Source: Ulva prolifera
Taxonomy: Eukaryota; Chlorophyta; Ulvophyceae; Ulvales; Ulvaceae
Direction of reading: 5' to 3'
Length of the DNA: 64,000 nucleotides
Assembly: GCA_023078555.1 (NCBI GenBank)
Contig: CM041198.1
Location: forward strand, 8,045,836-8,109,835
Part shown: piece after piece, positions 24,893 through 36,700 of the stretch
Position numbering within the stretch: position 1 is the stretch's first letter
How the letters are laid out: each line of letters starts with the position of its first letter
Translations under genes and position numbers: made by a program
Notes under the pieces: model-generated
Told to the model about the DNA's origin: nothing
Seen by the model: only the letters and a program-made list of their open reading frames with translations
The model's database searches: none

Positions 24893-26022
24893 GTGACACG
24901 AATGTTGTGGAAGTGTTCAAGCGCATTGCTCCCGCAGCAGTGCATGGGCATGAAGAACAGCTGCGTGAGAGCATAGCTCGCGGGCAGGTTGCATCGAGAG
25001 GTCCGATGGAGTATGGCCACATCTTGCGGTTGCCTCACCCGATGTTGCTTCAAGGGGGGAGCGACATCATCATCACGGACGGGGCCGACGCACCAGCGAA
25101 AGGCCTCAAAGTTGTGCGGCACATACTCGGGGTGAAGACCTGCAAAAGCGTCAGCGCCCGCATTTCAAGAGTCGCGGAGTCCGTCATCGCGCATGAGGAG
25201 GAGCCAGGCGAGGGGATCCTTATGGCGGGCAATGTGGTGAAGGCGAAGCGTGGCGGGCAGACCGTGGAGACACATGCACCGGTGCAGTTCACAGCACTGC
25301 ATCACCATGGAGGGGTCTATGAAACAGGGGGGACAGTGCATCACGCATCTGCCAGCCTATGGTGCTTCACCAGTGGAACGTGCACTACGCGCGTGCACGT
25401 CGACCATGGCAGCGTGGTGGAGTGCATGCCCAGATTTTGTCCGGACGGGGCAGTCAAGGTCTGGGTAGTGATGCCACAGCACCAGCTCAAAAGGGCCAAA
25501 GGCATGCGGTGGGGGGAGGACTCCGTGGACGCCTTGGCCACTATGGCGTGGGCGATTCCGCAGGCATTGGTGTTCTCTCAGCGGCCCGGTGATGTAGTAG
25601 TCATTCCCGCTGGCTTCCCGCATGCGGCACACACATGCTACGGTGGTGGGGTGAAGGATGCGTGGTGTGCGTCGGGGGGCCACCAGTTTTTTACAAAGGA
25701 TGACAACTGTCTTCAGACTTCGTTGGGGTCCCGTAAGAACCGGGCAGTAGTAAGCCGACTTAGATTGGACACGTGTCACAAGTACGAGAGTGACTTGATA
25801 AGGCCGTTGTGGGAGCTTTGGTTCGGGGGAGATGTGGGGGCAGAATACCCTGGTGTTCAAGCGGCATATACACTTCTGAACGACCTTCGCATCAAGAAGA
25901 ATGGCACAGAAGCCATGTCGCAAGGGGCGTCCACGGCCCGCAAGAAGCGCGAGAGATACAGAGAGAACAAGCGGAACTCAAGTGCCGCTGCGAGACGTGC
26001 ACGCCGCCTTCAACAGCAGTAG
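24874..26022 (+). CDS. JmjC/cupin-like putative Fe(II)/2-oxoglutarate oxygenase
   Basis: Open frame of 382 residues with no visible intron. The central part looks like a JmjC/cupin fold: HVD (175-177) supplies an H-x-D metal pair, VKVWVVMP is a typical core strand, and RPGDVVVIPAGFPHAAHT supplies the distal His (H250, or H253). GGVKDAWCASGGHQFF follows as in JmjC proteins. The C-terminus is strongly basic (RKKRERYRENKRNSSAAARR) and resembles a bZIP basic region or nuclear signal, but no leucine zipper follows. The true start is uncertain: ATG 24874 is possible, or an upstream exon may join at the GTGCAG acceptor ending at 24892. The gene fills the 2.6-kb segment between the two copies of the direct repeat, so it may have arrived with an insertion. 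Enzyme activity and chromatin role are inferred. Confidence 0.6.
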   Translation: MSCPRAGDTNVVEVFKRIAPAAVHGHEEQLRESIARGQVASRGPMEYGHILRLPHPMLLQGGSDIIITDGADAPAKGLKVVRHILGVKTCKSVSARISRVAESVIAHEEEPGEGILMAGNVVKAKRGGQTVETHAPVQFTALHHHGGVYETGGTVHHASASLWCFTSGTCTTRVHVDHGSVVECMPRFCPDGAVKVWVVMPQHQLKRAKGMRWGEDSVDALATMAWAIPQALVFSQRPGDVVVIPAGFPHAAHTCYGGGVKDAWCASGGHQFFTKDDNCLQTSLGSRKNRAVVSRLRLDTCHKYESDLIRPLWELWFGGDVGAEYPGVQAAYTLLNDLRIKKNGTEAMSQGASTARKKRERYRENKRNSSAAARRARRLQQQ

Positions 26023-26417
26023 CCTGTCACCGTCTTGATAAAGCCCTGACACACGGGCAGACTTCGATGTGCCTTTGCATTCCGCTTTCAGACAAGATGT
26101 GTTGCTCATGGGCAGGCCACTGCATGGCTCTTGTGTAAGTGCGGACAGAACACATCTGATGATTTGAGGTTGATCAAACTCTGATCGGGGACGGCCCTAC
26201 ATAGAAAGCCTGGCTTAGAGCACAGGCTTGGCCTAGAGCCGATTGTGTGCATCTCATCGCATGCTCTCACCGGAGTCGCCAGCGCTCGCACACTCGGTTG
26301 TACATGGTTGATTGCAGGTCCCCAGATCACAGGTTCCCAGTGGAACTGCCACGACCGTCAGCTCCTCTTCCAGAACCCAAGTCCGAGGAATTTCTGAGGA
26401 TGGACACCATTCTGCTG

Positions 26418-26572
26418 TCGGGTGAAAGGCAGAGCTGTTGCGGATGTAGGGGCTGGGATAGGCGCTGCCGTGGCTTGTGCTGTCGGTACCTCATCAGCCT
26501 CGCGATCTAGATCATACTGAAATCAAGTGCAGATGACTTGACAGATCCTGGTCTACGAAAGCGATTGTCCAT
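26418..26572 (-). pseudogene. Decayed DHX35 first exon
   Basis: Reads MDNRFRRPGSVKSSALDF from 26572 down, against MDNRFRKPGSIKSSALGF in the intact gene. A single-base deletion (AAATCAAG where copy 1 has AAATCCAAG, near 26522) shifts the frame to a stop four codons later. No helicase exons follow on this side: the sequence to the left is the JmjC-like gene. Confidence 0.8.
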
Positions 26573-26941
26573 GCGGACTGATCGAAGGATCGCGAGCCAG
26601 GATTGAAACTCAACCCGCTCAAGCCAAGAAGCTGAATGTACAGCATGTCTCTGCTGCACATCAATTAACATACGTATGTGCCTTGTCTGAGGTCTGTGGC
26701 ATGCGCCTGTTGCGCGTGCGTGGCTTGGTGCCACGACGCCGGGTGGCGCTGGTGCTGAATGCACTGCTGAGCGACCTGCGACCACGCAAAGTTTGAAAAG
26801 ACCAATCAACCGCATGGCGCCATACCTACCGCGAAATTCCATGTGGTGCTTTGATGTATTGATTTGTGGCGTAAACCTGAACCAGCATGCCGTTTCACCT
26901 CGCATCGGCGGTGGAATAGCAAGCGTCAAGTCCGCATAATC
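26573..26941. promoter_or_regulatory. Probable GDPD promoter (right copy of bidirectional promoter)
   Basis: The 369 bp between the dead DHX35 start and the GDPD start codon; diverged copy of 22966-23345. Confidence 0.4.
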
Positions 26942-29900
26942 ATGAACGTCGCTGATAGAGACTCCCATGCAACTGGCGTGTCCACATCGTTGGATTTTGT
27001 ATGTATAGCTCATCGTGGCATGCGTTCGCACTTTCCAGAAAACACGCTCTCTGCTTTCAAAGGAGCGCTAGACTACGGCTGTCTCCATTTTGAAACTGAC
27101 GCGCAGCTGACTGGCGACGGGGCGTGCGTTCTTTTTCACGATGACACCCTGGACAGGACTACAAATGGCTCGGGGAAGCTGGAAGAGGTGCGACGTATCT
27201 TAACAGTGCTGCACCCGCTGCCAAGCAATGCCTCCTACCGGTCGATCCAGGATGGTTTTCCATGCCCGCGAAGCCGTGCGCTTCACAGCCATGCAACGTC
27301 TCTCCGCATCCACGCCCTCTTGTGGGTGGCACAATTTTTGACACCACAACTGCTCCTTGGTGCCACGGTTTTGCGCGCAATCACACGTAGGTCGAGGCAC
27401 ATCCAGAGCACCTCGCCGTGCTCGAGCCGGGCGCAGAATGCACGCTCAGCCTCACACCCATGAGCTACCGATGCAGCGTCCTCATGGTCACTCGAGAGGG
27501 CTTCATCTCTCTGTTGGCGGATGGCGATCGAGCAGGAACGAGCGCATCTGCGCACGGCGAGGCCACACCGCCCACTCCCAACTCCAACCATGGCGTCTCT
27601 TGCCATAGAGTGCACACAATGCATCATATAGAAACTTATATACTTACGATGCTTTTGCTCCTTGTAACACATCGCATGGTGACATCAGCACAGCAACCAC
27701 ACGCGCATGTGCACCTGCACGAAATGAAGCCTACAGGAATACATTGCAGAATATGTTTCAAGCACATGAGAGGAGGCTGCTCGCTGTAGTACGCCAGCTG
27801 CAGTGGCATCCCCTGCCCGCCATGAGACACTGCAGCCTCGCAGAGCACCTGCATTCAGAGAGCACAGGCATCTCATGGTGCATGCGATCACCCCTCCTCC
27901 TCTCCAGCCATGCAACAGTGTAGTGGTCATGTAGAATGCTCTTTTTGCACTCTGCGTTCTCGTGTGAGCGTGATCTGACCCACGCAAATGGAATCATGGC
28001 CGGCCTGGCGAGACCCGCTTGTCCAGGGTCGCCATGCGGTGAACGTTTCCTGGTGCAAGAGCTCCTAGGCTGGCACATCAAATGGTCCACAGCGCGCCCG
28101 CACTCCGCTCACCATTGCCCAGGGGTTTCGTGCCCTAAGGACAAGTTCCAGCCCGCGTGTTTGGGCCTGCCCCCTCATCCGTGCATGCTGTGACGTCCCT
28201 GAGGTGGCCCCTCCCGGGAGACTGTGACCCCGTGCCTATAGTGCCCTCGCCCGCCCGAGGTCATGCACTTCAACAGAATGCAAGCATTACAAGTCCGCCG
28301 AATTGTACTGCTTGCGTTCAGAGCCAGTGCTTTGTGTTGCAATCGCACGCTTCGTGATGTTCTGCTGCGCCACGGCTGGAGCTCCTGTGGGCTGCTTGAT
28401 GTCCTGCTGGCATGATGACGTGGCAGATGACTATGCTGGTGACAACCAATCGCTGCGTGTGGAGCAGCTGTTGCTGCACTCTCTGTTGCTGCACCACCTG
28501 TGTGTCATCCCGCCGGGGATACCGGATGCCATCTATGCTCAGGTCCCCCGGCCTTGACTTTTGATGGAGTCTTCGTTGTGGGTGTGCCTTGGTTGTTGTC
28601 CGGGTTGTCGGCTACAACGGGATTCAGTGGTTGACGCGTGGCGGCCGGCCGTTGCTTTGCTTTGGTGTGTCTGAGTGCTCTGCCGTACAATGCCGGTATG
28701 GCCCGGTATGTGTAAAATGATTGACGCTCAGGTCCTCCGGCTGACTGCCCTGTGTGGGGGGGTGGGAGCCCCCCTCCGCGGGCCTAAGCGTATGACCGTG
28801 CTCTCCCAGCGGCCACAGCAGGCGCAGCGCATGCTGCCGTGTATACTCGTCCGTTCCGGAGCGCGACCCGGCCGTGGCATTGCAACGTTCTCGCCCGGTT
28901 CGCGCCAGGGCGTGAGGCCGCGTTTCATTGCGGCCGGCGTGCATGCATGCCGGTGCGGCACGGGTGTGTGCCCCGGCTGCAGTCAGGGTTGCGCGGATGG
29001 TGTGGCAGCCCCTTGGGTCAGGCGCGGCGCGGTCATGCCGCTCCTGCGCCCCCCCTCGCAGTTCTGCTGAGGATGCCGTTGTGGCTGGTGCACGGTTGTG
29101 GGCGGTCTGCGCGCGTCTTGTGGTCCGCCTGCCCCTCGGGTGGGGACGGTGATGCACAACCGGGTGCGGCTTGATGATCGATTTGGTGATCTGCAGATCT
29201 GCAGATCACCATGGTTTTGTTCCATTGAGCACAGAGAATGTGCCTGCTGCGGATTCCACATGTGCATCATGAGCAGAAGTGCTCGAGCGGCTTCGAATGA
29301 TGATCGTTCGGCCTCGTTGGCATATTTGCCGTGTATCGCAGAGCCTCTGGCACTGATCGCCGTGCGTTCCAGCATCCAGGCACCGCGACAGCGTGTTCCA
29401 CACAAGCTCATGATGCTGCATCTGCAGCGATGAATGCATGGCTGGCTGGTGTGGACCTGGTGGTGCAGTCCACTTGCAGCAGCTGCCATGAGTCCAGGCC
29501 TCACTTTGAGCAGTTGTGCATGTTGATACCTGTCTCGCCAGATTTCCTCCATACACCAGACACCGAGCTGACATGATGCATTCAATCAGCACACTCTTAC
29601 ACACACCGAGAATACGCTGTGTCCAGCTGGAGTCACAAGTTGCCTTGCGCATGCAAAGACCCAGCCATAGCACGCCCCACTGCCACACAGGCACAAGCTG
29701 CATCATGTGTCTTCAAGGATGCTGAATGACAGCATCGCCTGCAGACATCAGCCGAGCAGCTCTCAAAGCTGGATGCGGGCGCGTGGTTCAATGACGCCTT
29801 TACAGGTGTGTGTGCAGCTCCTCGTGCTGCTACACTTGTGTCATACAAAATTGTGCTGCAAGTGATCTGCACTGACAGCCTCCTGCTTCTGCCACGGCCT

Positions 29901-31029
29901 GCGCCAGCTGCCAGAACAGACACGACAGCACATGGACGCTGCAGACATACTTTGCCATGGACACTCTGTGCAGGGGAGAGAGTGCCGTTGCTGGAGACCG
30001 TGCTGCGGGAGTTTGGTGGCCGAGCACACATCCACCTGGTGCGTAGCTGCTGTTGATGCACTGCAAGGCTTGCCTTGCTTTCGGCACCACATGCACAACT
30101 TGTCACATCGGTGGCATGTCATATCAGTCCGTGATCGCCGTGTAATTCAGCATCACCCAGTGAACTTTCGAGCTCGGAGGGTACACCATTGTGGCTGCCT
30201 GCTCTGCTGCAGTGCTGCGCCCATCAGCACATGCTCGATATTCATGCGACCCGACCTGCTTAGCCGAATAGGTATCTGGAGTCAAACACTGCGGACTACC
30301 ATCGCTTGCGGTCCATCAGAGCCTGATGTGCTTTGCATGGAAGCTGCCATCAGTGACCATGAGAGTGCGCCGAGCTGTCAGAGATCATCTGGTGTGTTAG
30401 TCCCGTATCGGATTTGTGAGGGCAGTGCAGGAGCTGAAGTCAAGCCAGGTCGATCTGCCGGACAAAGTCGCCGAAGCGGTGCTGGCGCACATGCAGCCGG
30501 GGTGGCAGCAGGGGGGCCCGTGGGCGGCTCCAGGCCTGACCATCACGTCCTTCCATCTCCCGCAGCTGCAGCGGAGCCTCGAGGTGTGCGCCTCACTCAC
30601 CAGGCTCAGCTCAGCAGCTCTCAATACCGTTTGCTGTCAACAAGGCCCCACGTGAACTGCACTGAGTGATGCTGTGCCCAAGAGAATGCCAGCTGCTCTG
30701 AGAGTTCGTGAAAACCCCCTGTTGTCCGAGGGTGCTCGTAGAATGGCAGAAAGGACAAGGCCATTCCAGGGCTCAACACAAAGGTTCAGCTCACAGGCAC
30801 ACATTCAAGCTAGGCCGGGTTTCTTGACGAATGGTCTGCCATGCAGCTGCTCCCACGGGTCCGGCACTCGTGGCTCATACAGGAAGTGTCCCAGCCGGTC
30901 CTGGAGACAGCACACGCCGCGGGCATTGCACAGATCTGTCCACGAACCAACGCCTTGACCAAGGCAGATGCAGCGCAAGTTCAGGCAGCTGGGCTTTCTC
31001 TGCGGGCTTGGGGCATCAGGTCCACACAG
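26942..31029 (+). CDS. Glycerophosphodiester phosphodiesterase (GDPD), 3' end unresolved
   Basis: Hydrolyses glycerophosphodiesters to glycerol-3-phosphate and an alcohol. Exons: 26942-27187, 29745-29805, 29974-30038, 30431-30583 and 30847-31029; phases agree, 236 residues. Residues 22-26 (IAHRG), PENT (32-35), ETD (51-53) and HDD (66-68) are the GDPD catalytic and metal-binding set. Later exons give KLDAGAWFNDAF, GERVPLLETVLREFGGR, HLELKSSQVDLP and ICPRTNALTKADA...GLSLRAWGI, the usual barrel order. Donors are GTGCGA, GTGTGT, GTGCGT, GTGTGC and probably GTGTGC. Intron 1 is unusually long (2557 bp). The expected last strand (GxDGxxTDxP) was not found; without splicing at 31030 the frame stops at 31041, so the copy is either truncated or has a last exon I missed. 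Exon 1 is duplicated as a pseudogene at 23346. Confidence 0.85.
27188..29744 (+). other. GDPD intron 1, 2557 bp
   Basis: Ten times longer than most introns here. Its first 200 bp belong to the duplicated block. A very GC-rich stretch (about 28730-29160) and a perfect palindrome (29184-29211) lie inside. Near-identical words around GCTCAGGTC occur at 28537 and 28726. No nested gene is recognised. Confidence 0.6.
29184..29211. repeat. Perfect 28-bp palindrome
   Basis: Reads TGGTGATCTGCAGA from the left, and the same on the other strand, with no unpaired centre base. Lies in GDPD intron 1. Confidence 0.85.
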
Positions 31030-31041
31030 GTGTGCTGCTGA

Positions 31042-31907
31042 ATCTACATGCACTGATTCAACCAAAAAAAAAAGACTTGTCCATGCATGCCCGATCCTGT
31101 CGACATTTAGCTCGAAGTGCGCAGACAACTGTGCTTCAGTCTCGTGCCACCTGAACTTCAACAGGCTAGCTGCACATAGGCTCGCAATGCATGTGCATAC
31201 TACTGGTCAAAGGATATCCTTTGCTGAAACAGCCCGCTCTTACTATTCAAGGTCGGATGAATGGCGACATGCGGCATGTCCAAGATGTGCCCCTGTCAAA
31301 AGCTCTTCCAATACTTGACGGTGTGTGTGAGTTTGCGCTGCCAGTGCACCAGCCAATCCGGTGCCCAAAAGTTACATTCGCTGACCAGGAACCCGGGGCG
31401 GGCACCATATTTGAAAAACCTGCGACACGGGATACCCACACACTACCAACGATTCCTATACGTCAAGTTGCACATCATGCATCGCATCATCTACACGCCA
31501 TATCATATAGCACATAGAAGGTGCCGCATACCTGCGCCTAGACTGCACTTATACCATAGATGAGCAGACACACTCATGCATGAAGGCAAACATCACTCCA
31601 TTTCTGGAGCGGACAGTGCAGAGCAACACATCACACTTCATTCATAACAGCTGGAAACAAAGCAATCCATGATCACTGGCAGATCACCAAAACAACCTGG
31701 AGAAATGCCAGAGGTCCAGTGTCAGTTAACGCCACACACAAGGCTGAGCAGCACTTGCACAGCCGGAAGCACAGACCCACAAGCAGCAGCAGCCGCAGCA
31801 ACGGATTCCTGATGAAACGTCAGAACCGGTGCTTTCGGTACTGACCTCTGGCATCCCAGCAGTTCACCAACAGGTGCCCTGGCGTAGAACTCTGCCCTGC
31901 TTCATGC
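31042..31907. other. Spacer between convergent GDPD and translocator genes
   Basis: Should contain the last GDPD exon if the gene is complete, but I could not identify one. No other feature was seen apart from an A tract at 31063-31072. Confidence 0.4.
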
Positions 31908-33744
31908 TTAGGCATTCTTGAGTTTCTCCCGCTTCACTGCCTCGGTGTACATCCATGTGCCTGGACAGAGGACAGGCGTTTCAGTTCAAATAGTGCATCG
32001 AACGATCCCGGGCCGAAATGCTAGCCCAGGACAGTGGCAATAAGAACCGCCGAAATCAGGTCCTTGCGGATTCCTATGCGACACAGAACCAGCATGTGCT
32101 TCCTGCAAGCATCTGTAGCACAACGATGCCATGTTTGGAGACTGCTTAGACGAGACAGCGCTCCACCTGGGACAAAGGAGCAAGGGCGCGTACCAGCGAG
32201 GGCGACGACAGTGCCGACCTGGGTTTGCACAGAGAGCTTGTTGCCAAAGAAGAGGACAGATGCGCCAATGATGCAGATGCGCTTGACGACGTTGCAGACG
32301 CCATGCGACACCGGGCTGACCCTGCCCAGAGTGTTGAATGCAAACTGGTTGTAGAGATGGTACAGCAGCCCGACGAGAATGAGCTTTCCGTAGAAGGTCT
32401 GCAGACAAAGCCGTCTCATCGATGTGCAGCCTTGACAGGTCACTGGTGCCAGAGACTGGCGAGGGCGGCGAGGCTGGGTGTCGGTTGTGCAACATCAGAT
32501 GAACAAGCAGTGAGCATGCACAGCAGTCACACCTGAGCACCCAGAATCGCGATCGCATTCTCCATTCCTGCGCTCAGTCTGGCGCCCTCGAAGATGATGA
32601 CGCCGGGGGTACAAATGAAGACGGAGATCAAGGTGGTGTAGGCATAGACCGCAGTGGATGAGAGGTTCTTGATGTCGGACATTGCTTTCTTGGACCAGAC
32701 AGCTCGGAAGCCGAATGTCAGGTTGGACATCATTGCAGAAATGAAGCCCAGCCAGTTGAACGATAGCTCTGCTGCTGATGCCAAAGACACTCCCATCTGC
32801 ATATGCCGCCCGGGTTAAAGCAACATCTCGAGTAGATGTTCAAGTGCATGACCGGAACGAGGCACACTGAAGACACATGCTGTGGTTGTGAACATGCAAC
32901 CTGGAATGTGATTCTGTCACGTGGTGCAGTTTCTCACTTGCTCGGCAAACCCAGGCTTGCAGAGCTTGCTACTACGTTCAATCAGAAGCAGGCACTCCGC
33001 ATGATGCCAGAACATAAAAGTAAGCACAGGCTCAATTCAAATATACTTTAATAGTTGTGTATGACTTATCTGTTCAACAAGAGTACGCCACAACATGACA
33101 TTTTGAGCAAAGCATACCATGATCGGAACAAGCGACAGGGCCACTGGTGCTGGAGTGGCTGTGCCAAGGATCAGCTTGGAGAGGATGACGTTGAAAGCTG
33201 GCTCTAGAGTCTTGACTGTGTGAGTCAGTGAGATGGCGACAGCAGCAAACGACAGGTTGGCTGCAACATGGCCAATGGCGTGCATAGCTGCCGGTCCAAA
33301 GATCTTCTTGAACTCATCCTTGGTTAAAGGGCGCTGAAACGAAGCGTTCTTGAATCCCACGAGGTATGTGATACCACAGTACAAAGCTCCCACAACAACA
33401 TGAATGGTTGACACAAACCAAGGGAATGGGAAAACGTTGAACAGGGACTTGTTAGTGAGATTGAAGCCAATGTTGAGCATGTACCACATGGCGATAAATC
33501 CCAAAGTGACCACAGATGCAGCGTTTTTCTCGCCCACCACTTTGCCAACCGTCCTGCACAGCGAGGTGTTGGTCTTGCAGCAGACATTGCATAATAGTCG
33601 GTGAGAATCCACTACGGGAGTCTGGTCAGGCATAGAACTTCGAATGGACACTGAAAGACGATGTTCTGTTACTGACTTTGTAGAGGCATGTGATGCAATG
33701 GCCGTCACGTCAGACATGGCAAAGGAGGCAAAGGCGAGGCTCAC
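31908..33744 (-). CDS. TPT: Triose-phosphate/phosphate translocator family protein (plastid envelope)
   Basis: Drug/metabolite-transporter superfamily carrier that exchanges phosphate for triose- or other sugar phosphates across the plastid inner envelope. Exons: 33744-33118, 32796-32533, 32398-32194 and 31960-31908; phases agree, 382 residues. The N-terminal 70 residues are rich in Ser, Thr and Ala with few acids, like a transit peptide. Family signatures are FIAMWYMLNIGFNLTNKSL, HVAANLSFAAVAISLTHTVK, ELSFNWLGFISAMMSNLT, GLLYHLYNQFAFNTLGRVSP and a basic end (KREKLKNA). Donors are GTATGC, GTGTGA and GTACGC. I cannot assign the exact substrate (TPT, PPT, GPT or XPT). Confidence 0.92.
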
Positions 33745-36700
33745 TTCTCCAACGCATCGTCTCCAGACTTAACTTTAATGTCCCTAGCAACACATGTTCG
33801 TCGCTTTTGGGCTACTTGAGAGATTTGCGCCTGGTGTGCCTGCGTGCGGGTCACGATTGAGAGTCGCAATGACGGAAACCGGGATGCGCCGCTCAGGCTA
33901 GCGTGTTAAGCCACACCATTGCCAGCGCCCTTCCACATGCAATCACGGACATGTCGATGTATTCTCCCTGTTTGCAGTATGCACTGCCGTAACGCCGCAT
34001 ACAGTGCTATGCTACAGGCACACACTGCTTTGACACAGACTTCGGGGCACACCGGTGCGTGGCGGCACGGAAGCCGGGGTGTTGTGGCACATTGAATTCT
34101 TGTCAAGGCTCTGGGTCGGACTGATAGCGCTTGCATGTTGATGAACCTTTCAAAGTGTTCTACCAGCTTGTGAACTGCGATGCGGTCTTGTTTTTCAGAG
34201 GCCCGGCGTCCGTCAGTCGCAACAATTCACAGGCTGCAGTATCAATGGTGAACATGCGCGACTGTTACTTATGTTTTCCTTTGCCAGAGGAGCGTTGTCC
34301 GCAAAGTCTGCGTTACGATTAGTGCATGAATTGGTCGACGCGCTCTGACACGGTGGCGCAAGATCCGTGATGATCAGGCAGATGCCATTGGCACGGTGGT
34401 GCATACAAAGCAGAACATGCAGCGTGTCGTATCAACTGCATAATGCTCTACTCTTAGATCGCATCGTGGTGGTCTGGTCGGGAGTCAGTCCATAAACACG
34501 GGACTGCGTGCCTGAGCATGAGTGGTGACCGTGCTCCGCCCCACAGCAGCTACTCTGTAGCGGGCCGTAAGAAGGTGGAGGCTGCAGATGCTGTCGGGCT
34601 CTGGATCTCTTTGCACGAAGCGCACGGAGCACGCTGCAGACAACGGTCTGTATCGCGGCAAATCAAGCTGCAGCGGTCAGGTCCCACATGTGTAGATGCA
34701 TATGCATGAAGTTACGACTGTTACGCCTCCAGGATGTGTCAGCCATGCATTATGCCGATCCAGACTTTCATCAACAGCAGGTCAAATCAGCTGGCCACAC
34801 AACACCAGCGCCGAAAGATAGCAAATCCTCTTGTGGCTGCCACCTTCGCATGGCGAGAAGTAGCGTCCAAACAGTCCACCTGCACCTTCCCCCCCCCCCC
34901 CCCCCATCAGATCTCTATCAAAGAGCTCATCCAACAGCTGCTCAGGACGTGTATTTGACACATGCCCCCCCCCACAACCCCCCCGCGCCCTCCCCTGCGT
35001 CGATGCAATTGATCAATCCATCTGTAACAGTTCACAGGTGCTTCCTGTATTGAGCGCCAGAGGCTGCCCCTGTACAACGAACATTTTCTGCGGCACTGTC
35101 GACGCGAGGCCCTGCCAGCGGTCGCCGGGGGCTGCCTGTGCTCGGCTCCTCCGGGCTGACCTCGTGCGAGGTGGCCCCTGTGTGGCCGCCGGGGTCTGGC
35201 GACCTTCACCGCCGTCTCATGCTGACTGAGTGGAATTTTCTCACATGCTCACATCACCTCGAATCGTGGCTGGCAATGCCGGGTCGCAAACGTTGGGGCT
35301 CAGTTGCCTGTCACACCAGAGCCTGTCCACACAACCCGGTTGCCACACCGCACACAAAGCCGATGTCCAGGCACCCCGTAATTGGGCCAGAGCCGTGCCG
35401 ACCTGCCGTAGTGCCTTGGCATCATCAGGCAGACCAGGCCGGCCTGCAGGCACAGCCGTGCCCGAGTCATCAGCGCCCGACGTACGCCGGAAAATGGGAC
35501 GAATGCACATGGACGCGGGTCGTGGCATGGCAGAGCACTGCTACAGACTGCCCGATACGCCGGTGGTGCAGGCATGGCAGTCTTGCATACTTTCTTCAGG
35601 AGGAGTCTTACGATTGCTCCCGAAACATGCAGGCTTGTCAGTGTGATGCGACCTATGAGACCCAACACTGCTCCAGGCCAACAACAATACTCGAGGTGGC
35701 ATTGTGGCGGTCATTTAAAACATAATAATAAAGTAAATGAATAATTGCACACCAGTGCATAGCGGAGTGTCTAGCAGCGGCGTGCTCACAAGGGCAGGGA
35801 CAACAGTTGCTGGAGAACCAATGTACTTGGGCTCGTGGCATTTCATGGCAGAACGCCGTATCCTAATCCAATCAGACAGAACCTTGACGAACCCACAAAA
35901 TAGCTGTTTGTGTGCAGATGCTAGAAGGCCTCGTCGAAATGGGAGTACGAGGCGCCACAGTCGACTGGCCACTGGATGCCAGGGCTGCACTGGAAGCATG
36001 CACGCAGGGCCCTGGCTCCGCAGAATGCTCCCCTACAGCAGCCCTCTGAAGGATGCAGAGGAACTGCATACTACGAACCTCAGTCCACAGCGCCTCGCAT
36101 GTTTGGTCACTGCCTCTGCACAACTTGTCCTCCGGAAGGAAACCTGCTTGCTGCGGTGTCAACATTGAGAGCAGGTGCTGGGGGCAAACGCTGATGTGAA
36201 TACACCTGTGTTTAGGATGTAGTGACGTTGAGTTGTGTGGGACGTGCACTGAGGCTGTGCCTTGTGTTGCAAGGCAAAGTCGCAGAAGCAAGAAGCACCG
36301 CAGGCGTACTGAGGTTGATGAATCGTCTTGTCTTGGCCCTAGAAGCTGTATTTATAAAAGGGCCCCCGTCTGGTAGCTGTCGGCGTAGTGAGATCGATTT
36401 CCTATTTGTGAGGCGATGTATTGCTGTTACAGTGGCGTATTGCAGGCTTCTTGCAAGAGGGCTGTCCTTGCTGTGATGAGAACGATTGATTATACATCTT
36501 GCAGCCTACTTGTCCACTAGACCTGACAAGCGAGTTGTACATGGCATTCACAGGATATTGGGAGGCTTGTCCTCTCCTGTCATCCAACAGCGAGCTGCCA
36601 AGAGCAAGATCGGGTTGTCCTGATATAGTTGTCCGCCATGCAATGGCCGTGCCCATGACATTTACGTCACAATTTAACAGCGAGCTACACAGGATCGCGA

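Larger units (their letters stand above)
26418..27392. repeat. Direct repeat copy 2 (dead DHX35 exon 1, promoter, GDPD exon 1)
   Basis: Aligns with 22815-23800 in the same orientation. It begins inside DHX35 exon 1 at GTCGGGTGAAAGGCAGAGC (GTCGGGTGATAGGCAGAGC in copy 1) and fades in GDPD intron 1 near 27392. Both copies carry the same gene order, but here the GDPD half is the working one. Confidence 0.85.

Noticed and set aside
22815..27392. LTR retrotransposon with two about 1-kb LTRs around an internal gene
   Set aside because: The repeats contain first exons and the promoter of two housekeeping-type genes that continue outward into complete genes, and no gag/pol, primer-binding site or TG...CA ends are visible.
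35041..35160. Possible isolated GC-rich exon (ASCIERQRLPLYNEHF...)
   Set aside because: Has an acceptor and coding-like composition, but it ends in a stop after 39 codons and no partner exons were found.
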